Shown in pieces: positions 1 to 8,606 of a DNA stretch of 33,584 bases. Each line of letters begins with the position of its first letter. Within the stretch, counting starts at the first letter, position 1. The translations under genes and the position numbers were made by a program. A model generated the notes under the pieces. The model ran no database searches, was not told the DNA's origin, and was given only the letters and a program-made list of their open reading frames with translations. The DNA is from Gammaproteobacteria bacterium (GTDB taxonomy: Bacteria > Pseudomonadota > Gammaproteobacteria > Ga0077536), in the NCBI GenBank assembly GCA_009692265.1, contig SHZM01000037.1, forward strand, positions 1 to 33,584, given 5' to 3'.

Positions 1-39
1 CTGCAACTGGGCCGGCGTCACTAATTGTTTGTCGTTCAT
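1..39 (-). CDS. Possible 5' end of a gene running off the left edge
   Basis: Reading the minus strand, an open frame begins at ATG 39 with a GGTG-type ribosome site about 5 bases upstream, and continues out of the window as MNDKQLVTPAQLQ. Alternative in-frame ATGs lie at 51, 60 and 63. Only 13 codons are visible, so no family can be assigned from the protein. The neighbouring direct repeats at 83-140 would fit the end of an insertion sequence with this being its transposase start, but that is inference. It could equally be an ordinary gene or a chance frame. Confidence 0.3.
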   Translation of the reverse strand, partial: MNDKQLVTPAQLQ

Positions 40-82
40 ATCGATCACCATGCCTCGCATCATGACCGAACCCAGCTACCCC

Positions 83-140
83 TTCAGACTCATACTCCGT
101 TGGATTCACGCCCTTTGTTCAGACTCATACCCCATTGGAC
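83..140. repeat. Pair of 22-bp direct repeats, period 36 bp
   Basis: Positions 83-104 and 119-140 carry the same 22-base sequence beginning TTCAGACTCATAC, with 2 mismatches. The second copy is preceded by TG. Spaced repeats of this sort next to a possible gene start resemble the multiple transposase-binding repeats at the ends of some insertion sequences. No target-site duplication can be checked because the other end lies outside the window. Confidence 0.6.
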
Positions 141-273
141 AAGGCTTCGTCTTTTTCGATCAAGCGTTTATTGTTATCATGCGGCTCCTATTTCAGACCC
201 CTGCCGAACGCTGTGGTCATGCGTTTAGGAAACGCGTGACTTCACGGCGTCGTGACTACCCTGGAGAGAAATG

Positions 274-1023
274 ATGAAGATCCTAGTGGCCGTAAAGCGC
301 GCCATTGACTACAACGTGAAGGCGCGCCCGAAATCAGACGGCACGGGCGTTGATCTGGCGAACGTCAAAATGTCGATGAATCCGTTTGATGAAATCGCGG
401 TGGAAGAAGCGCTGCGCTTACAGGAAGCAGGGAAGGTAACGGAGGTCGTCGCAATCTCCATTGGACCTACGGCGTGCCAGGAAACCTTGCGTACGGCGAT
501 GGCGATGGGGGCTGATCGGGGAATCCTGGTGCAGACTGATGACGAAGTGCAGCCGTTAGCCGTCGCGAAGCTCTTACAAGCCCTGGTCGCGAAAGAAGCG
601 CCGGGTTTAGTCATTCTCGGCAAACAGGCGATTGACGACGATTCGAACCAGACCGGGCAGATGCTCGCAGGCCTTCTAGGATGGCCACAGGGCACGTTTG
701 CCGCCAAGATTGACGTTGGCGAAGGTACCGTCGAAGTCAAGCGTGAAGTCGATGGGGGACTGCAAACCGTGGCCCTGAAGTTGCCGGCAATCGTCACCGC
801 TGATTTGCGCTTAAACGAGCCACGTTACGTCAAACTGCCGAACATCATGAAGGCGAAGAAGAAGCAGTTGGATGTGGTGAGTCCGGCGGATCTTGGGGTT
901 GATATCACACCGCGCTTGAAGCTGGTGAAAGTCGCCGAGCCACCCGCGCGTGCCGGCGGGGTGAAAGTCGCCGATGTCCAGGAATTAGTCGCAAAACTTC
1001 GCAATGAAGCCAAGGTAATTTAA
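274..1023 (+). CDS. etfB: Electron transfer flavoprotein, beta subunit
   Basis: Small subunit of the soluble heterodimeric flavoprotein that takes electrons from acyl-CoA and related dehydrogenases and passes them to ETF:ubiquinone oxidoreductase. The 249-residue length is normal. The N-terminal [14 protein letters not shown], the AMP-binding stretch [14 protein letters not shown] (about residues 117-130) and the dehydrogenase recognition loop [12 protein letters not shown] (about 190-201) are all present. ATG 271 and ATG 274 are adjacent; 274 is preferred because GGAG at 263-266 is then 7 bases away and the protein starts as the family does. It is followed after 3 bases by etfA and heads the electron transfer cluster. 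Confident family assignment. Confidence 0.97.
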   Translation: MKILVAVKRAIDYNVKARPKSDGTGVDLANVKMSMNPFDEIAVEEALRLQEAGKVTEVVAISIGPTACQETLRTAMAMGADRGILVQTDDEVQPLAVAKLLQALVAKEAPGLVILGKQAIDDDSNQTGQMLAGLLGWPQGTFAAKIDVGEGTVEVKREVDGGLQTVALKLPAIVTADLRLNEPRYVKLPNIMKAKKKQLDVVSPADLGVDITPRLKLVKVAEPPARAGGVKVADVQELVAKLRNEAKVI

Positions 1024-1026
1024 GCC

Positions 1027-1959
1027 ATGGGTGCTCTTGTAATCGCTGAACACAACAACACCGTGCTAAACATCGCGACTCTGAATGCAGTCGCCGCCGC
1101 AAGCAAACTCGGGACGGTTGATATCCTGGTTGCCGGGCATCAATGCCAGGCAGTCGCAGCTGCCGCGGCGCAAGTCACCGGGGTCACCAAGGTGCTACAC
1201 GCGGACGCTCCGCATTACGCTCACGGCCTCGCCGAGAACCTTGCACCACTCGTGGTTTCCCTTGCCACGAACTATCAGCACCTGCTTGCCGCGGCCACCA
1301 CCAATGGCAAGAACGTGATGCCTCGGATCGCCGCGTTACTGGATGTCGCGCAACTCTCTGATATCATCGGGGTGGTGAGCGACGATACTTTCGTGCGACC
1401 GATTTACGCCGGGAACGTAGTGGCAACCGTCCAGTCGCTCGATCGCATCAAAGCCATTACGGTACGCACCACGGGTTTCGACCCGGTGGCTGCCACTGGC
1501 GGTGCTGGGACAATCGAGACGGTGGCGGCTGGGCCGGATCTCGGTTTATCGCAATTTAAAGGCGAGGAGCTGACCAAATCGACGCGACCTGAACTCGCTG
1601 CCGCGAACCGCATCGTCTCCGGCGGTCGTGGTATTGGCAGTGCCGAAAATTTCGCGATCATCGAGAAGCTTGCCGATGTGCTGGGTGCCGCGGTGGGTGC
1701 TTCGCGTGCGGCGGTGGATGCGGGGTATGTCCCTAACGACTATCAAGTCGGGCAAACTGGCAAAGTCGTGGCCCCGGAGCTGTACATCGCCATCGGGATC
1801 TCGGGGGCGATCCAGCATCTGGCGGGAATGAAGGACAGCAAAGTCATCGTCGCGATCAACAAGGACGAAGAGGCACCAATTTTCCAAGTCGCGGATTACG
1901 GGCTCGTCGGTGACCTCTTCAAGGAAGTCCCAGCCCTCATCGACGCCTTGAGCAAGTAG
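1027..1959 (+). CDS. etfA: Electron transfer flavoprotein, alpha subunit
   Basis: Large subunit of the ETF heterodimer, 310 residues, the usual length. The N-terminal half is the weakly conserved ETF domain ([10 protein letters not shown]). The C-terminal half is the FAD-binding domain, with [20 protein letters not shown] and [19 protein letters not shown] (about residues 222-266) and the following [21 protein letters not shown] segment, which are diagnostic. The gene sits 3 bases after etfB and is followed after 16 bases by the ETF-QO gene, so the three are almost certainly one transcript. It ends in TAG, which matters for judging the internal TAG codons found elsewhere in this window. Confidence 0.97.
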   Translation: MGALVIAEHNNTVLNIATLNAVAAASKLGTVDILVAGHQCQAVAAAAAQVTGVTKVLHADAPHYAHGLAENLAPLVVSLATNYQHLLAAATTNGKNVMPRIAALLDVAQLSDIIGVVSDDTFVRPIYAGNVVATVQSLDRIKAITVRTTGFDPVAATGGAGTIETVAAGPDLGLSQFKGEELTKSTRPELAAANRIVSGGRGIGSAENFAIIEKLADVLGAAVGASRAAVDAGYVPNDYQVGQTGKVVAPELYIAIGISGAIQHLAGMKDSKVIVAINKDEEAPIFQVADYGLVGDLFKEVPALIDALSK

Positions 1960-1975
1960 GCTAAGGGGTTCGGTG

Positions 1976-3607
1976 ATGGAACGCGAGGCGATGGAATTTG
2001 ACGTGGTGATTGTGGGCGGAGGCCCGGCCGGACTTGCGACCGCGATCCGCCTGCGGCAGCTCGCTGTCCAGCACGATCACGAACTCACAGTATGTTTGAT
2101 CGAGAAGGGATCCGAGGTCGGCGCGCACATCCTCTCCGGCGCCGTGATGGAACCCCGAGCTTTGAATGAACTAATTCCCGAGTGGCGGACGCTCGGCGCG
2201 CCGCTGCACACGTCAGTCACCGACGATCGCTTTCTCTTTCTAACGGCGCGGCGTGCGCTGCGCCTCCCGACGCCGCCGCCGATGCACAACGAGGGCAACT
2301 ATATCGTGAGCCTCGGCAATGTGTGCCGCTGGCTGGCGCAACAGGCCGAAGCCGCAGGCGTCGAAATTTACCCCGGATTCGCCGCGGCGGAAGTGTTGTA
2401 TCACGCCGATGGGCGGGTCAAAGGGGTCGCGACCGGGGACATGGGGCGGACCAAGGAAGGTGCCGAGGGACCTAACTTCGCGCCGGGCATGGAACTGCAC
2501 GCGAAGCAGACAATTTTCGCCGAAGGCTGTCGCGGATCATTGACGAAGACGCTGTTCGAGCGCTTCGATTTACGCCGCGATATCGATCCGCAGGTCTTTT
2601 GTCTCGGCGTGAAAGAACTGTGGGAAGTCCGCCCCGAGCAGCACCGTCTAGGTCGGGTGATTCACACGATCGGGTGGCCGGTTGATCAGGCGACTTATGG
2701 CGGATCGTTTCTTTATCATCTTGAAAACAACCTCGTTTCAGTGGGTTTTGTGCTGGGGCTCGGTTACGAGAATCCGTATTTAAGCCCGTTCGAGGAGATG
2801 CAGCGCTTCAAGACGCATCCTGCGATGCGCGAGACATTCGCCGGTGCGCGACGGGTCGCTTACGGCGCACGCGCAATCAGCGCGGGGGGCTTTCAATCAA
2901 TTCCCAAACTCACGTTTCCGGGTGGCCTGTTAGTGGGCGATGGCGCAGGGTTTTTGAATCTGCCGAAAATCAAAGGCAGCCACACGGCAATGAAGTCGGG
3001 CATGACTGCCGCGGAATCCGTGTTCAAATTATTGCGCGCCGGCGAGCAAGCCGGTACCGAAGCGATCGACTATCTGCATCGTCTGAAAAATACCTGGTTG
3101 TGGGACGAGCTGTATCGGGTGCGCAATATCAAGCCCGCATTCCGTTGGGGCCTGTGGCTGGCGATCGCCTACGGCGCGATCGATACCTATCTCTTTCGCG
3201 GCAAAGCACCGTGGACCTTGCGGCACAAGGCAGATCACACGAGCCTTAAACCGGCGGCACTGTGCAAGCCGATTGACTATCCCAAACCCGATGGCGTTCT
3301 GACCTTCGACAAGCTTTCATCGGTCTTTCTGTCGAACACCAATCACGAAGAAAACCAGCCCTGCCATCTGACCTTGAAAGATGCCAGTGTTCCGACTCGA
3401 CTAAATCTCGAGGTGTATGCGGGGCCCGAGCAACGTTACTGCCCGGCCGGAGTTTACGAATTTGTAGAGGAGAGCGGGAGCAAGCACCTCCAAATCAATG
3501 CGCAAAACTGTGTGCACTGTAAGACCTGCGACATCAAAGACCCGTCGCAGAATATTCATTGGGTCACCCCTGAAGGCGGTGGCGGACCGAACTATCCGAA
3601 TATGTAA
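1976..3607 (+). CDS. Electron transfer flavoprotein:ubiquinone oxidoreductase
   Basis: Membrane-associated FAD and [4Fe-4S] enzyme that oxidises reduced ETF and reduces ubiquinone, feeding fatty acid and amino acid oxidation into the respiratory chain. The 543-residue protein shows the N-terminal FAD site VVIVGGGPAGLATAIRL (about residues 9-25), the GDGAGFLNLPKIKGSHTA segment mid-protein, and the C-terminal iron-sulphur domain with CPAG, then CVHCKTCDIKDP, giving four cysteines. It ends in GGGGPNYPNM like other members. A GTG at 1973 is in frame, but ATG 1976 is preferred, 7 bases after AAGGGG (1963-1968). Complete, with no anomalies seen. Confidence 0.97.
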   Translation: MEREAMEFDVVIVGGGPAGLATAIRLRQLAVQHDHELTVCLIEKGSEVGAHILSGAVMEPRALNELIPEWRTLGAPLHTSVTDDRFLFLTARRALRLPTPPPMHNEGNYIVSLGNVCRWLAQQAEAAGVEIYPGFAAAEVLYHADGRVKGVATGDMGRTKEGAEGPNFAPGMELHAKQTIFAEGCRGSLTKTLFERFDLRRDIDPQVFCLGVKELWEVRPEQHRLGRVIHTIGWPVDQATYGGSFLYHLENNLVSVGFVLGLGYENPYLSPFEEMQRFKTHPAMRETFAGARRVAYGARAISAGGFQSIPKLTFPGGLLVGDGAGFLNLPKIKGSHTAMKSGMTAAESVFKLLRAGEQAGTEAIDYLHRLKNTWLWDELYRVRNIKPAFRWGLWLAIAYGAIDTYLFRGKAPWTLRHKADHTSLKPAALCKPIDYPKPDGVLTFDKLSSVFLSNTNHEENQPCHLTLKDASVPTRLNLEVYAGPEQRYCPAGVYEFVEESGSKHLQINAQNCVHCKTCDIKDPSQNIHWVTPEGGGGPNYPNM

Positions 3608-3610
3608 CCG

Positions 3611-3934
3611 ATGCCAAAAGTAATTTTTATTGCTCCCGATAGCAGTCGTCGTGAACTTGAGAGCCCGGCCGGTTGGTCGGTAATGGAGGCCGCGATTCAG
3701 AACGATGTGCTCGGGATCGTCGCTGAATGCGGTGGTGGCTGCGCCTGCGCGACCTGTCATGTGATCGTCGATGAGGCGTGGGCAGCGCAGCTTGCACCGG
3801 CGAGTCCGAACGAAAACGATCTCCTAGAGTGCACGGCAGCACCACGCACCGCGACTTCCCGTCTGAGTTGCCAGTTAAAAATATCTGCCTCACTGGACGG
3901 TTTGACGGTGCAGATCCCCGATCGTCAAACCTAG
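3611..3934 (+). CDS. [2Fe-2S] ferredoxin, adrenodoxin/putidaredoxin type
   Basis: 107-residue small electron carrier. The cluster ligands are visible as C-x5-C-x2-C (CGGGCACATC, from about residue 40) and a fourth cysteine in RLSCQL near residue 87, the pattern of adrenodoxin-type ferredoxins that serve cytochrome P450s and other oxygenases. It starts 3 bases after the ETF-QO stop, so it probably belongs to the same transcript, and is followed after 21 bases by a matching FAD-dependent reductase. The oxygenase partner is not in the window. Ends in TAG. Confidence 0.93.
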   Translation: MPKVIFIAPDSSRRELESPAGWSVMEAAIQNDVLGIVAECGGGCACATCHVIVDEAWAAQLAPASPNENDLLECTAAPRTATSRLSCQLKISASLDGLTVQIPDRQT

Positions 3935-3955
3935 GGCTTCGCTCCAGCGCAGTTC

Positions 3956-5176
3956 ATGTCTTCGATTGCCATTATCGGTGCCGGCCAAGCCGGGATGCAG
4001 CTCGCGGATTCACTGCGGCGCGGTGGCTTCGAGGGTTCCGTCATACTGTATGGCGACGAGGGCTCGCTGCCCTACCAGCGGCCGCCGCTCTCCAAGCAAT
4101 TTTTGTTAGGGGACCTTGAGGCCAGTCGACTGAATTTTCGGCCTATCGCGCATTACGAAAAACTTGCAGTAACCCTGCGGCTTGACTGTGCCGTGACGCA
4201 GGTTGATCTCCAGACTCGCACCCTAGCGATGGCCAACGGCGAGCAGGCAGCATTCGATCGACTCGCGTTTACGACGGGTGCGCGGGTGCGCAAACTGGCG
4301 CTGCCGGGGGCGGAGGATCCGCGGGTGTGTTATCTGCGGGGCATTACCGATGCGCAGGCGATTCGGGAGCGATTAGCGACTGCGCGGCGGGTTGTGATCA
4401 TTGGTGGTGGCTTCATCGGTCTTGAAGTCGCAGCAGTCGCGCGGACCCTGGGCAAGGAAGTCACGGTATTAGAAGCGCAAACTCGCCTGATGCCACGGGT
4501 GGTGGCGCCCGTCGTCTCTGCCTATTTCGAAGCGGTCCACAACCAACGCGGAGTGCGTTTCCTGTTGGGTGAATCGCTCACCGCTCTTGCTCCGACTTCC
4601 TCCGCACTGGGGCTCACCACGGCGAGCGCCACCTACCTTGAAGCTGATCTGGTAGTCGTCGGGATCGGCGTACACCCCAACCTGGAATTAGCCGCTGCCG
4701 CAGGACTCCCGTGCGAGGGGGGCATCGTTGTCAATGAGTTCGCATGCACGCGTGATCCAACCGTCGTGGCGGCTGGCGACTGCACCTGGCAGCGCAATAT
4801 ATTGTTCGAGCGCCCACACCGTTTGGAATCCGTGCAAAATGCCGTGGACCAAGCGAAAGTAGCGGCGGCAAGTCTGCTGGAAAAACCAGTCGCGTACTCA
4901 CAGGTACCGTGGTTCTGGTCCGATCAGTACGATGTGAAGCTGCAGATGGTCGGGATCTCAACCGGCTTTGAGGCTGCTATTGTCCGCGGGAACCCAGAGA
5001 CCGGAGCGTTCTCGGTATTTTATTACCTGGGCGAGCGGGTGCTTGCCGTCGATTCGATTAATCGACCGGCCGAGCATATGGCGGCGCGTCGTCTGCTTGC
5101 GAGCGGCGGTCTACTGGCAAAAGAACTGGCGGCTGATCCGGCCGCTGATCTAAAAACGATCATTGAAAAGAATTGA
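3956..5176 (+). CDS. FAD-dependent ferredoxin reductase (putidaredoxin reductase type)
   Basis: 406-residue flavoprotein expected to move electrons from NAD(P)H to an adjacent [2Fe-2S] ferredoxin. It has the N-terminal FAD motif IIGAGQAGMQLA (residues 5-16), the YQRPPLSK segment typical of the putidaredoxin/rhodocoxin reductase group (about 41-48), a second dinucleotide motif VVIIGGGFIGLEVAAVA (about 144-160) for the nicotinamide cofactor, and the FAD motif VAAGDCTW (about 271-278). The C-terminal reductase domain (VPWFWSDQYDVKLQ) is complete. It is flanked on both sides by ferredoxins, with a 3-base gap to the second one. Physiological acceptor unknown. Confidence 0.94.
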   Translation: MSSIAIIGAGQAGMQLADSLRRGGFEGSVILYGDEGSLPYQRPPLSKQFLLGDLEASRLNFRPIAHYEKLAVTLRLDCAVTQVDLQTRTLAMANGEQAAFDRLAFTTGARVRKLALPGAEDPRVCYLRGITDAQAIRERLATARRVVIIGGGFIGLEVAAVARTLGKEVTVLEAQTRLMPRVVAPVVSAYFEAVHNQRGVRFLLGESLTALAPTSSALGLTTASATYLEADLVVVGIGVHPNLELAAAAGLPCEGGIVVNEFACTRDPTVVAAGDCTWQRNILFERPHRLESVQNAVDQAKVAAASLLEKPVAYSQVPWFWSDQYDVKLQMVGISTGFEAAIVRGNPETGAFSVFYYLGERVLAVDSINRPAEHMAARRLLASGGLLAKELAADPAADLKTIIEKN

Positions 5177-5179
5177 GCT

Positions 5180-5497
5180 ATGCCGAAAATTACCTATGTC
5201 GATCTCGATGGCGCGAAGTTCGAGTGTGAAGTTGCGAATGGGCTGTCCGTGATGGAAGGCGCGATTGCGAATATGGTGCCGGGTATCCTTGCCATCTGTG
5301 GCGGCAGTTGCGCGTGTAGTACCTGCCACGCTTATATTGACGAAGCGTGGAGTGCGCAGGTCGGTGCCGCGAATGACATCGAAGACGCAACCTTGGATCT
5401 GGCGAACGAGCGACGCCCGCAAAGCCGACTTACCTGCCAGATCCAAGTGACGCCGACACTCGACGGCTTAGTGGTTCACGTAGCGAAAAACGACTAA
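5180..5497 (+). CDS. [2Fe-2S] ferredoxin, second copy
   Basis: 105-residue adrenodoxin-type ferredoxin, clearly related to the one at 3611-3934 but divergent. Ligands are CGGSCACSTC plus the cysteine in RLTCQI. It begins 3 bases after the reductase stop, so translation is probably coupled. Having two different ferredoxins around one reductase suggests the reductase serves two terminal acceptors or that one copy is a diverged duplicate. No oxygenase follows; the next 130 bases are intergenic without a recognisable terminator. Confidence 0.93.
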   Translation: MPKITYVDLDGAKFECEVANGLSVMEGAIANMVPGILAICGGSCACSTCHAYIDEAWSAQVGAANDIEDATLDLANERRPQSRLTCQIQVTPTLDGLVVHVAKND

Positions 5498-5629
5498 TTA
5501 GATCGCGTTCGCAGAGGGTGGCGTCACGCGAAAGCGCTGTGCCCGCGAGGGTAATTTCATTTATCCTATCGGGGTGGCGCTTAGGTGCCGCTAGGGCGGC
5601 CGATAAACACTCGCTGGCGCGAGGCGCAA

Positions 5630-6268
5630 ATGCTAGATCTCTACGATTTTCACCTGTCTTCGGCGTCCCACCGCGTCCGAATCGGGTTGCGCCTTAAAGG
5701 TCTCGATTACCGCAGCCTTCCTACCTCCCTGGTCAAGGGCGGGGGACAGCAGCACCTCCCCGAGTATCGGTCGCTTAATCCTCAGGGCATGGTGCCGGTG
5801 CTAGTCGACGATGAGTTCATTTTGTCGCAGTCCTTGGCAATCCTGGAATATTTAGACGAGCTCTGGCCGACGCCGCCGTTTCTACCCAGTGAGCCTGCGG
5901 CGCGCGCGCGGCAATTCGCCCAGCTCATCGTTAGTGACATTCAGTCGCTGACGAACCTGCGGGTTCTCGCGTATTTGCGTACAACGCTCAAAGCGACCGA
6001 TGTGCAGCGCAGCCTGTGGTTTCGGCATTGGCTGCTGGAGGGTCTCGACGCGCTCGAACTGTGGCTAACGGCCGAAGGTCATGTTCAGCACTATGCCTTA
6101 GGATCAGCGGTGACTTTGGCCGATATCTGTCTCGTTCCTTTAATCACAAGCGCACGTCGCTTTGGTTTGCCGCTCGATGATTTTCCACGCCTGTGCACGA
6201 TCGAGACTCAGTGCATGGAACTCGATGCATTTCGCCTCGCGCATCCAGACCAACAAACTTCCGAGTAA
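5630..6268 (+). CDS. maiA: Zeta-class glutathione S-transferase, probable maleylacetoacetate isomerase
   Basis: 212-residue GST-fold protein. The N-terminal thioredoxin-like domain has YDFHLSSASHRVRIGL, matching the zeta-class SSxSxRVRI active-site motif, though alanine stands where many members have cysteine. It continues with NPQGMVPVL (glutathione contact) and SQSLAILEYLDE; an all-alpha domain follows, with GSAVTLADICLVP. The longer open frame from 5585 adds 15 residues with no family similarity, so ATG 5630 is used. In the tyrosine pathway the enzyme isomerises maleylacetoacetate to fumarylacetoacetate. The downstream fumarase and CoA-transferase support that reading, but a general GST role is possible because hydrolase and dioxygenase genes are absent here. 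Confidence 0.82.
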   Translation: MLDLYDFHLSSASHRVRIGLRLKGLDYRSLPTSLVKGGGQQHLPEYRSLNPQGMVPVLVDDEFILSQSLAILEYLDELWPTPPFLPSEPAARARQFAQLIVSDIQSLTNLRVLAYLRTTLKATDVQRSLWFRHWLLEGLDALELWLTAEGHVQHYALGSAVTLADICLVPLITSARRFGLPLDDFPRLCTIETQCMELDAFRLAHPDQQTSE

Positions 6269-6287
6269 GGCTCAAGGATAGATTTCG

Positions 6288-7811
6288 ATGACGACGATAC
6301 GACAGGGCGATGTGATCCAGAGCGTAGCCGACGCCTTGCAATATATCTCGTATTACCACCCGCTCGACTACATAAAGAATCTTGCTGATGCCTATGCACG
6401 TGAAGAGTCACCGGCCGCGAAAGACGCAATCGCGCAGATTCTGATCAATTCAAGGATGTGCGCCGAAGGTCATCGGCCGATTTGCCAGGACACTGGCATC
6501 GTCACCGTCTTCTGCAAAATCGGCATGGACGTGCGGTGGGAGGCGGATCGAAGTTTAGCCGACATGATCAATGAAGGTGTGCGGCGGGCTTATCTGCACC
6601 CGGACAATAAACTGCGGGCGTCAATCGTCAGCGATCCGGCGGGCGAGCGGATCAATACCAAGGACAACACACCCGCCGTCGTGCATATGGAACTTGTCCC
6701 AGGGGACAAACTAGAAATCACGGTTGCGGCGAAGGGTGGTGGCTCGGAGAATAAAGCCAAGTTCGCGATGCTGAATCCCTCGGACAGCATCGTCGACTGG
6801 GTACTTGCAACTGTGCCGACGATGGGCGCCGGCTGGTGCCCGCCTGGGATGCTCGGGATCGGCATCGGCGGAACCGCCGAGAAGGCGATGGTGCTCGCTA
6901 AAGAATCGCTCATGGACCCCATCGATATTCAAGAGCTCATCGCGCGCGGTGCGCGGAATCCCCTGGAGGCATTGCGCATCGAGCTGTATGAAAAAGTAAA
7001 TGCACTCGGGATCGGCGCACAGGGATTAGGCGGGTTGACGACGGTATTGGACGTTAAAATTTTGGATTTTCCAACCCACGCAGCATCGAAGCCGATTGCG
7101 ATCATCCCGAATTGTGCGGCGACTCGCCATGCGCACTTCGTCCTTGATGGCTCAGGTCCCGCCGAGTTGCCGGTGCCCAAGCTCAGCGATTGGCCGGAAA
7201 TCACGTGGGCGGCCGGAGCAACGGCGAGACGGGTTGATCTCAACACGGTCACCAAGGAGGACATTGCCACCTGGCGTCCGGGCGAAACACTTTTATTGAA
7301 CGGCGCGATGCTCACGGGCCGCGACGCGGCGCATAAGCGGATTCAGGAAATTCTTGGTCGCGGAGAGTCGTTGCCGGACGGGATTGATTTTCGCGGCCGC
7401 TTTATTTATTACGTCGGCCCGGTGGATCCGGTGCGCGAGGAAGTCATGGGGCCGGCGGGCCCGACTACCGCGACTCGCATGGATAAATTCACGGAGATGA
7501 TGCTCGCGCAGACCGGGCTACTCGGCATGATTGGAAAAGCCGAACGTGGACCGGCGGGAATCGAGGCGATCAAGAAACATCGTGCGGTCTATCTGATGGC
7601 GGTTGGTGGCGCGGCCTATCTTGTCTCTAAGGCGATCCGAAAAGCGCGGGTGGTCGGCTTCGCGGATCTCGGCATGGAAGCGATCTATGAATTCGAAGTG
7701 GAAGACATGCCGGTGACGGTAGCCGTGGATGTGAATGGTGAATCCGTGCACAAGACGGGGCCCGCGCACTGGCGTGCACGAATTGGAAGAATTCCGGTCG
7801 CCGTGGCATAG
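6288..7811 (+). CDS. Fumarate hydratase class I (iron-sulphur)
   Basis: 507-residue oxygen-sensitive [4Fe-4S] hydro-lyase interconverting fumarate and malate in the TCA cycle. The three expected cluster cysteines are visible in ICQDTGIVTVF, GWCPPGMLGIGIGGTAEKA and PNCAATRHAHF. The N-terminal alpha-like domain is joined to the C-terminal beta-like domain (about residue 330 onward, LLNGAMLTGRDAAHKR and YYVGPVDPVREEVMGPAGPT) as in single-chain FumA/FumB-type enzymes. It follows maiA by 19 bases on the same strand and precedes the CoA-transferase genes. Family is certain; whether it should be called fumA or fumB cannot be told from sequence. Confidence 0.95.
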   Translation: MTTIRQGDVIQSVADALQYISYYHPLDYIKNLADAYAREESPAAKDAIAQILINSRMCAEGHRPICQDTGIVTVFCKIGMDVRWEADRSLADMINEGVRRAYLHPDNKLRASIVSDPAGERINTKDNTPAVVHMELVPGDKLEITVAAKGGGSENKAKFAMLNPSDSIVDWVLATVPTMGAGWCPPGMLGIGIGGTAEKAMVLAKESLMDPIDIQELIARGARNPLEALRIELYEKVNALGIGAQGLGGLTTVLDVKILDFPTHAASKPIAIIPNCAATRHAHFVLDGSGPAELPVPKLSDWPEITWAAGATARRVDLNTVTKEDIATWRPGETLLLNGAMLTGRDAAHKRIQEILGRGESLPDGIDFRGRFIYYVGPVDPVREEVMGPAGPTTATRMDKFTEMMLAQTGLLGMIGKAERGPAGIEAIKKHRAVYLMAVGGAAYLVSKAIRKARVVGFADLGMEAIYEFEVEDMPVTVAVDVNGESVHKTGPAHWRARIGRIPVAVA

Positions 7812-7895
7812 GCGACGTGTGAGGAGTTGCATGTTCGCGCCTCAGCCCAGACAATCCGACCCGACTCCGTGACTAAGCTGGATCACTCATTAAAG

Positions 7896-8606
7896 ATGAA
7901 ATTAAAACTCTATCCCGATGCCCACGCGGCACTGGAAGGCATTACGTTTGACGGCATGACGGTGATGTCGGGCGGCTTTGGCCTGTGCGGCATTCCCGAG
8001 AATTTAATCGTCGCGTTGCGCGATTCTGGCGCGAAGGACCTCACGGTAATCGGCAACAACGTCGGTTGTGACGAGCACGGCATGTGGCTCGTGCTCGCGA
8101 ATAATCAGATCAAGAAGGTGCTCGCGAGTTATGTCGGCGAAAATAAAATTCTCGAAAGCCGATTCATGAAGAGCGAGATCGAAATTGAATTTAATCCGCA
8201 AGGGACCTTGGCGGAGCGGATCCGCGCCGGCGGCGCCGGGATCCCGGCGTTCTATACGCGCACGGGATACGGCACGAAAGTCGCCGAAGGCAAGGAGACC
8301 CGTCAGTTCAACGGCGACTGGTATGTCATGGAAACGGGATTGGTTTCCGATATTTCCTTGGTGAAAGCATGGAAGGCGGACGCGGAAGGGAACCTCGTCT
8401 ACCGCAAGACCGCACGTAATTTCAATCCGATGATTGCGACCGCCGGTAAAATAACAATTGCCGAAGTAGAAGAGATCGTCCCGGTTGGTTCATTCGATCC
8501 CGATCATATTCATACCCCCGGAATTTTTGTGCAGCGACTGGTAGTCGGGAAGCACTACGTGAAGCACATCGAACGCTTAACCACGCGCCCACGGGAGAAA
8601 CTGTAA
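7896..8606 (+). CDS. scoA: 3-oxoacid CoA-transferase, subunit A
   Basis: 236-residue alpha subunit of succinyl-CoA:3-ketoacid CoA-transferase, which moves CoA from succinyl-CoA to acetoacetate. Family features include the early glycine-rich GGFGLCGIPENLI, the GNNVGCDEHGMWLVL block and ETRQFNGDWYVMETGLVSDISLVKAWKAD-like C-terminal region. The open frame extends upstream to 7827, and GTG 7869 is also possible, but ATG 7896 gives MKLKLYPDAHAALEGI, the normal family start. The stop overlaps the scoB start by one base (TAATG at 8604-8608), a strong sign of translational coupling. Confidence 0.95.
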   Translation: MKLKLYPDAHAALEGITFDGMTVMSGGFGLCGIPENLIVALRDSGAKDLTVIGNNVGCDEHGMWLVLANNQIKKVLASYVGENKILESRFMKSEIEIEFNPQGTLAERIRAGGAGIPAFYTRTGYGTKVAEGKETRQFNGDWYVMETGLVSDISLVKAWKADAEGNLVYRKTARNFNPMIATAGKITIAEVEEIVPVGSFDPDHIHTPGIFVQRLVVGKHYVKHIERLTTRPREKL

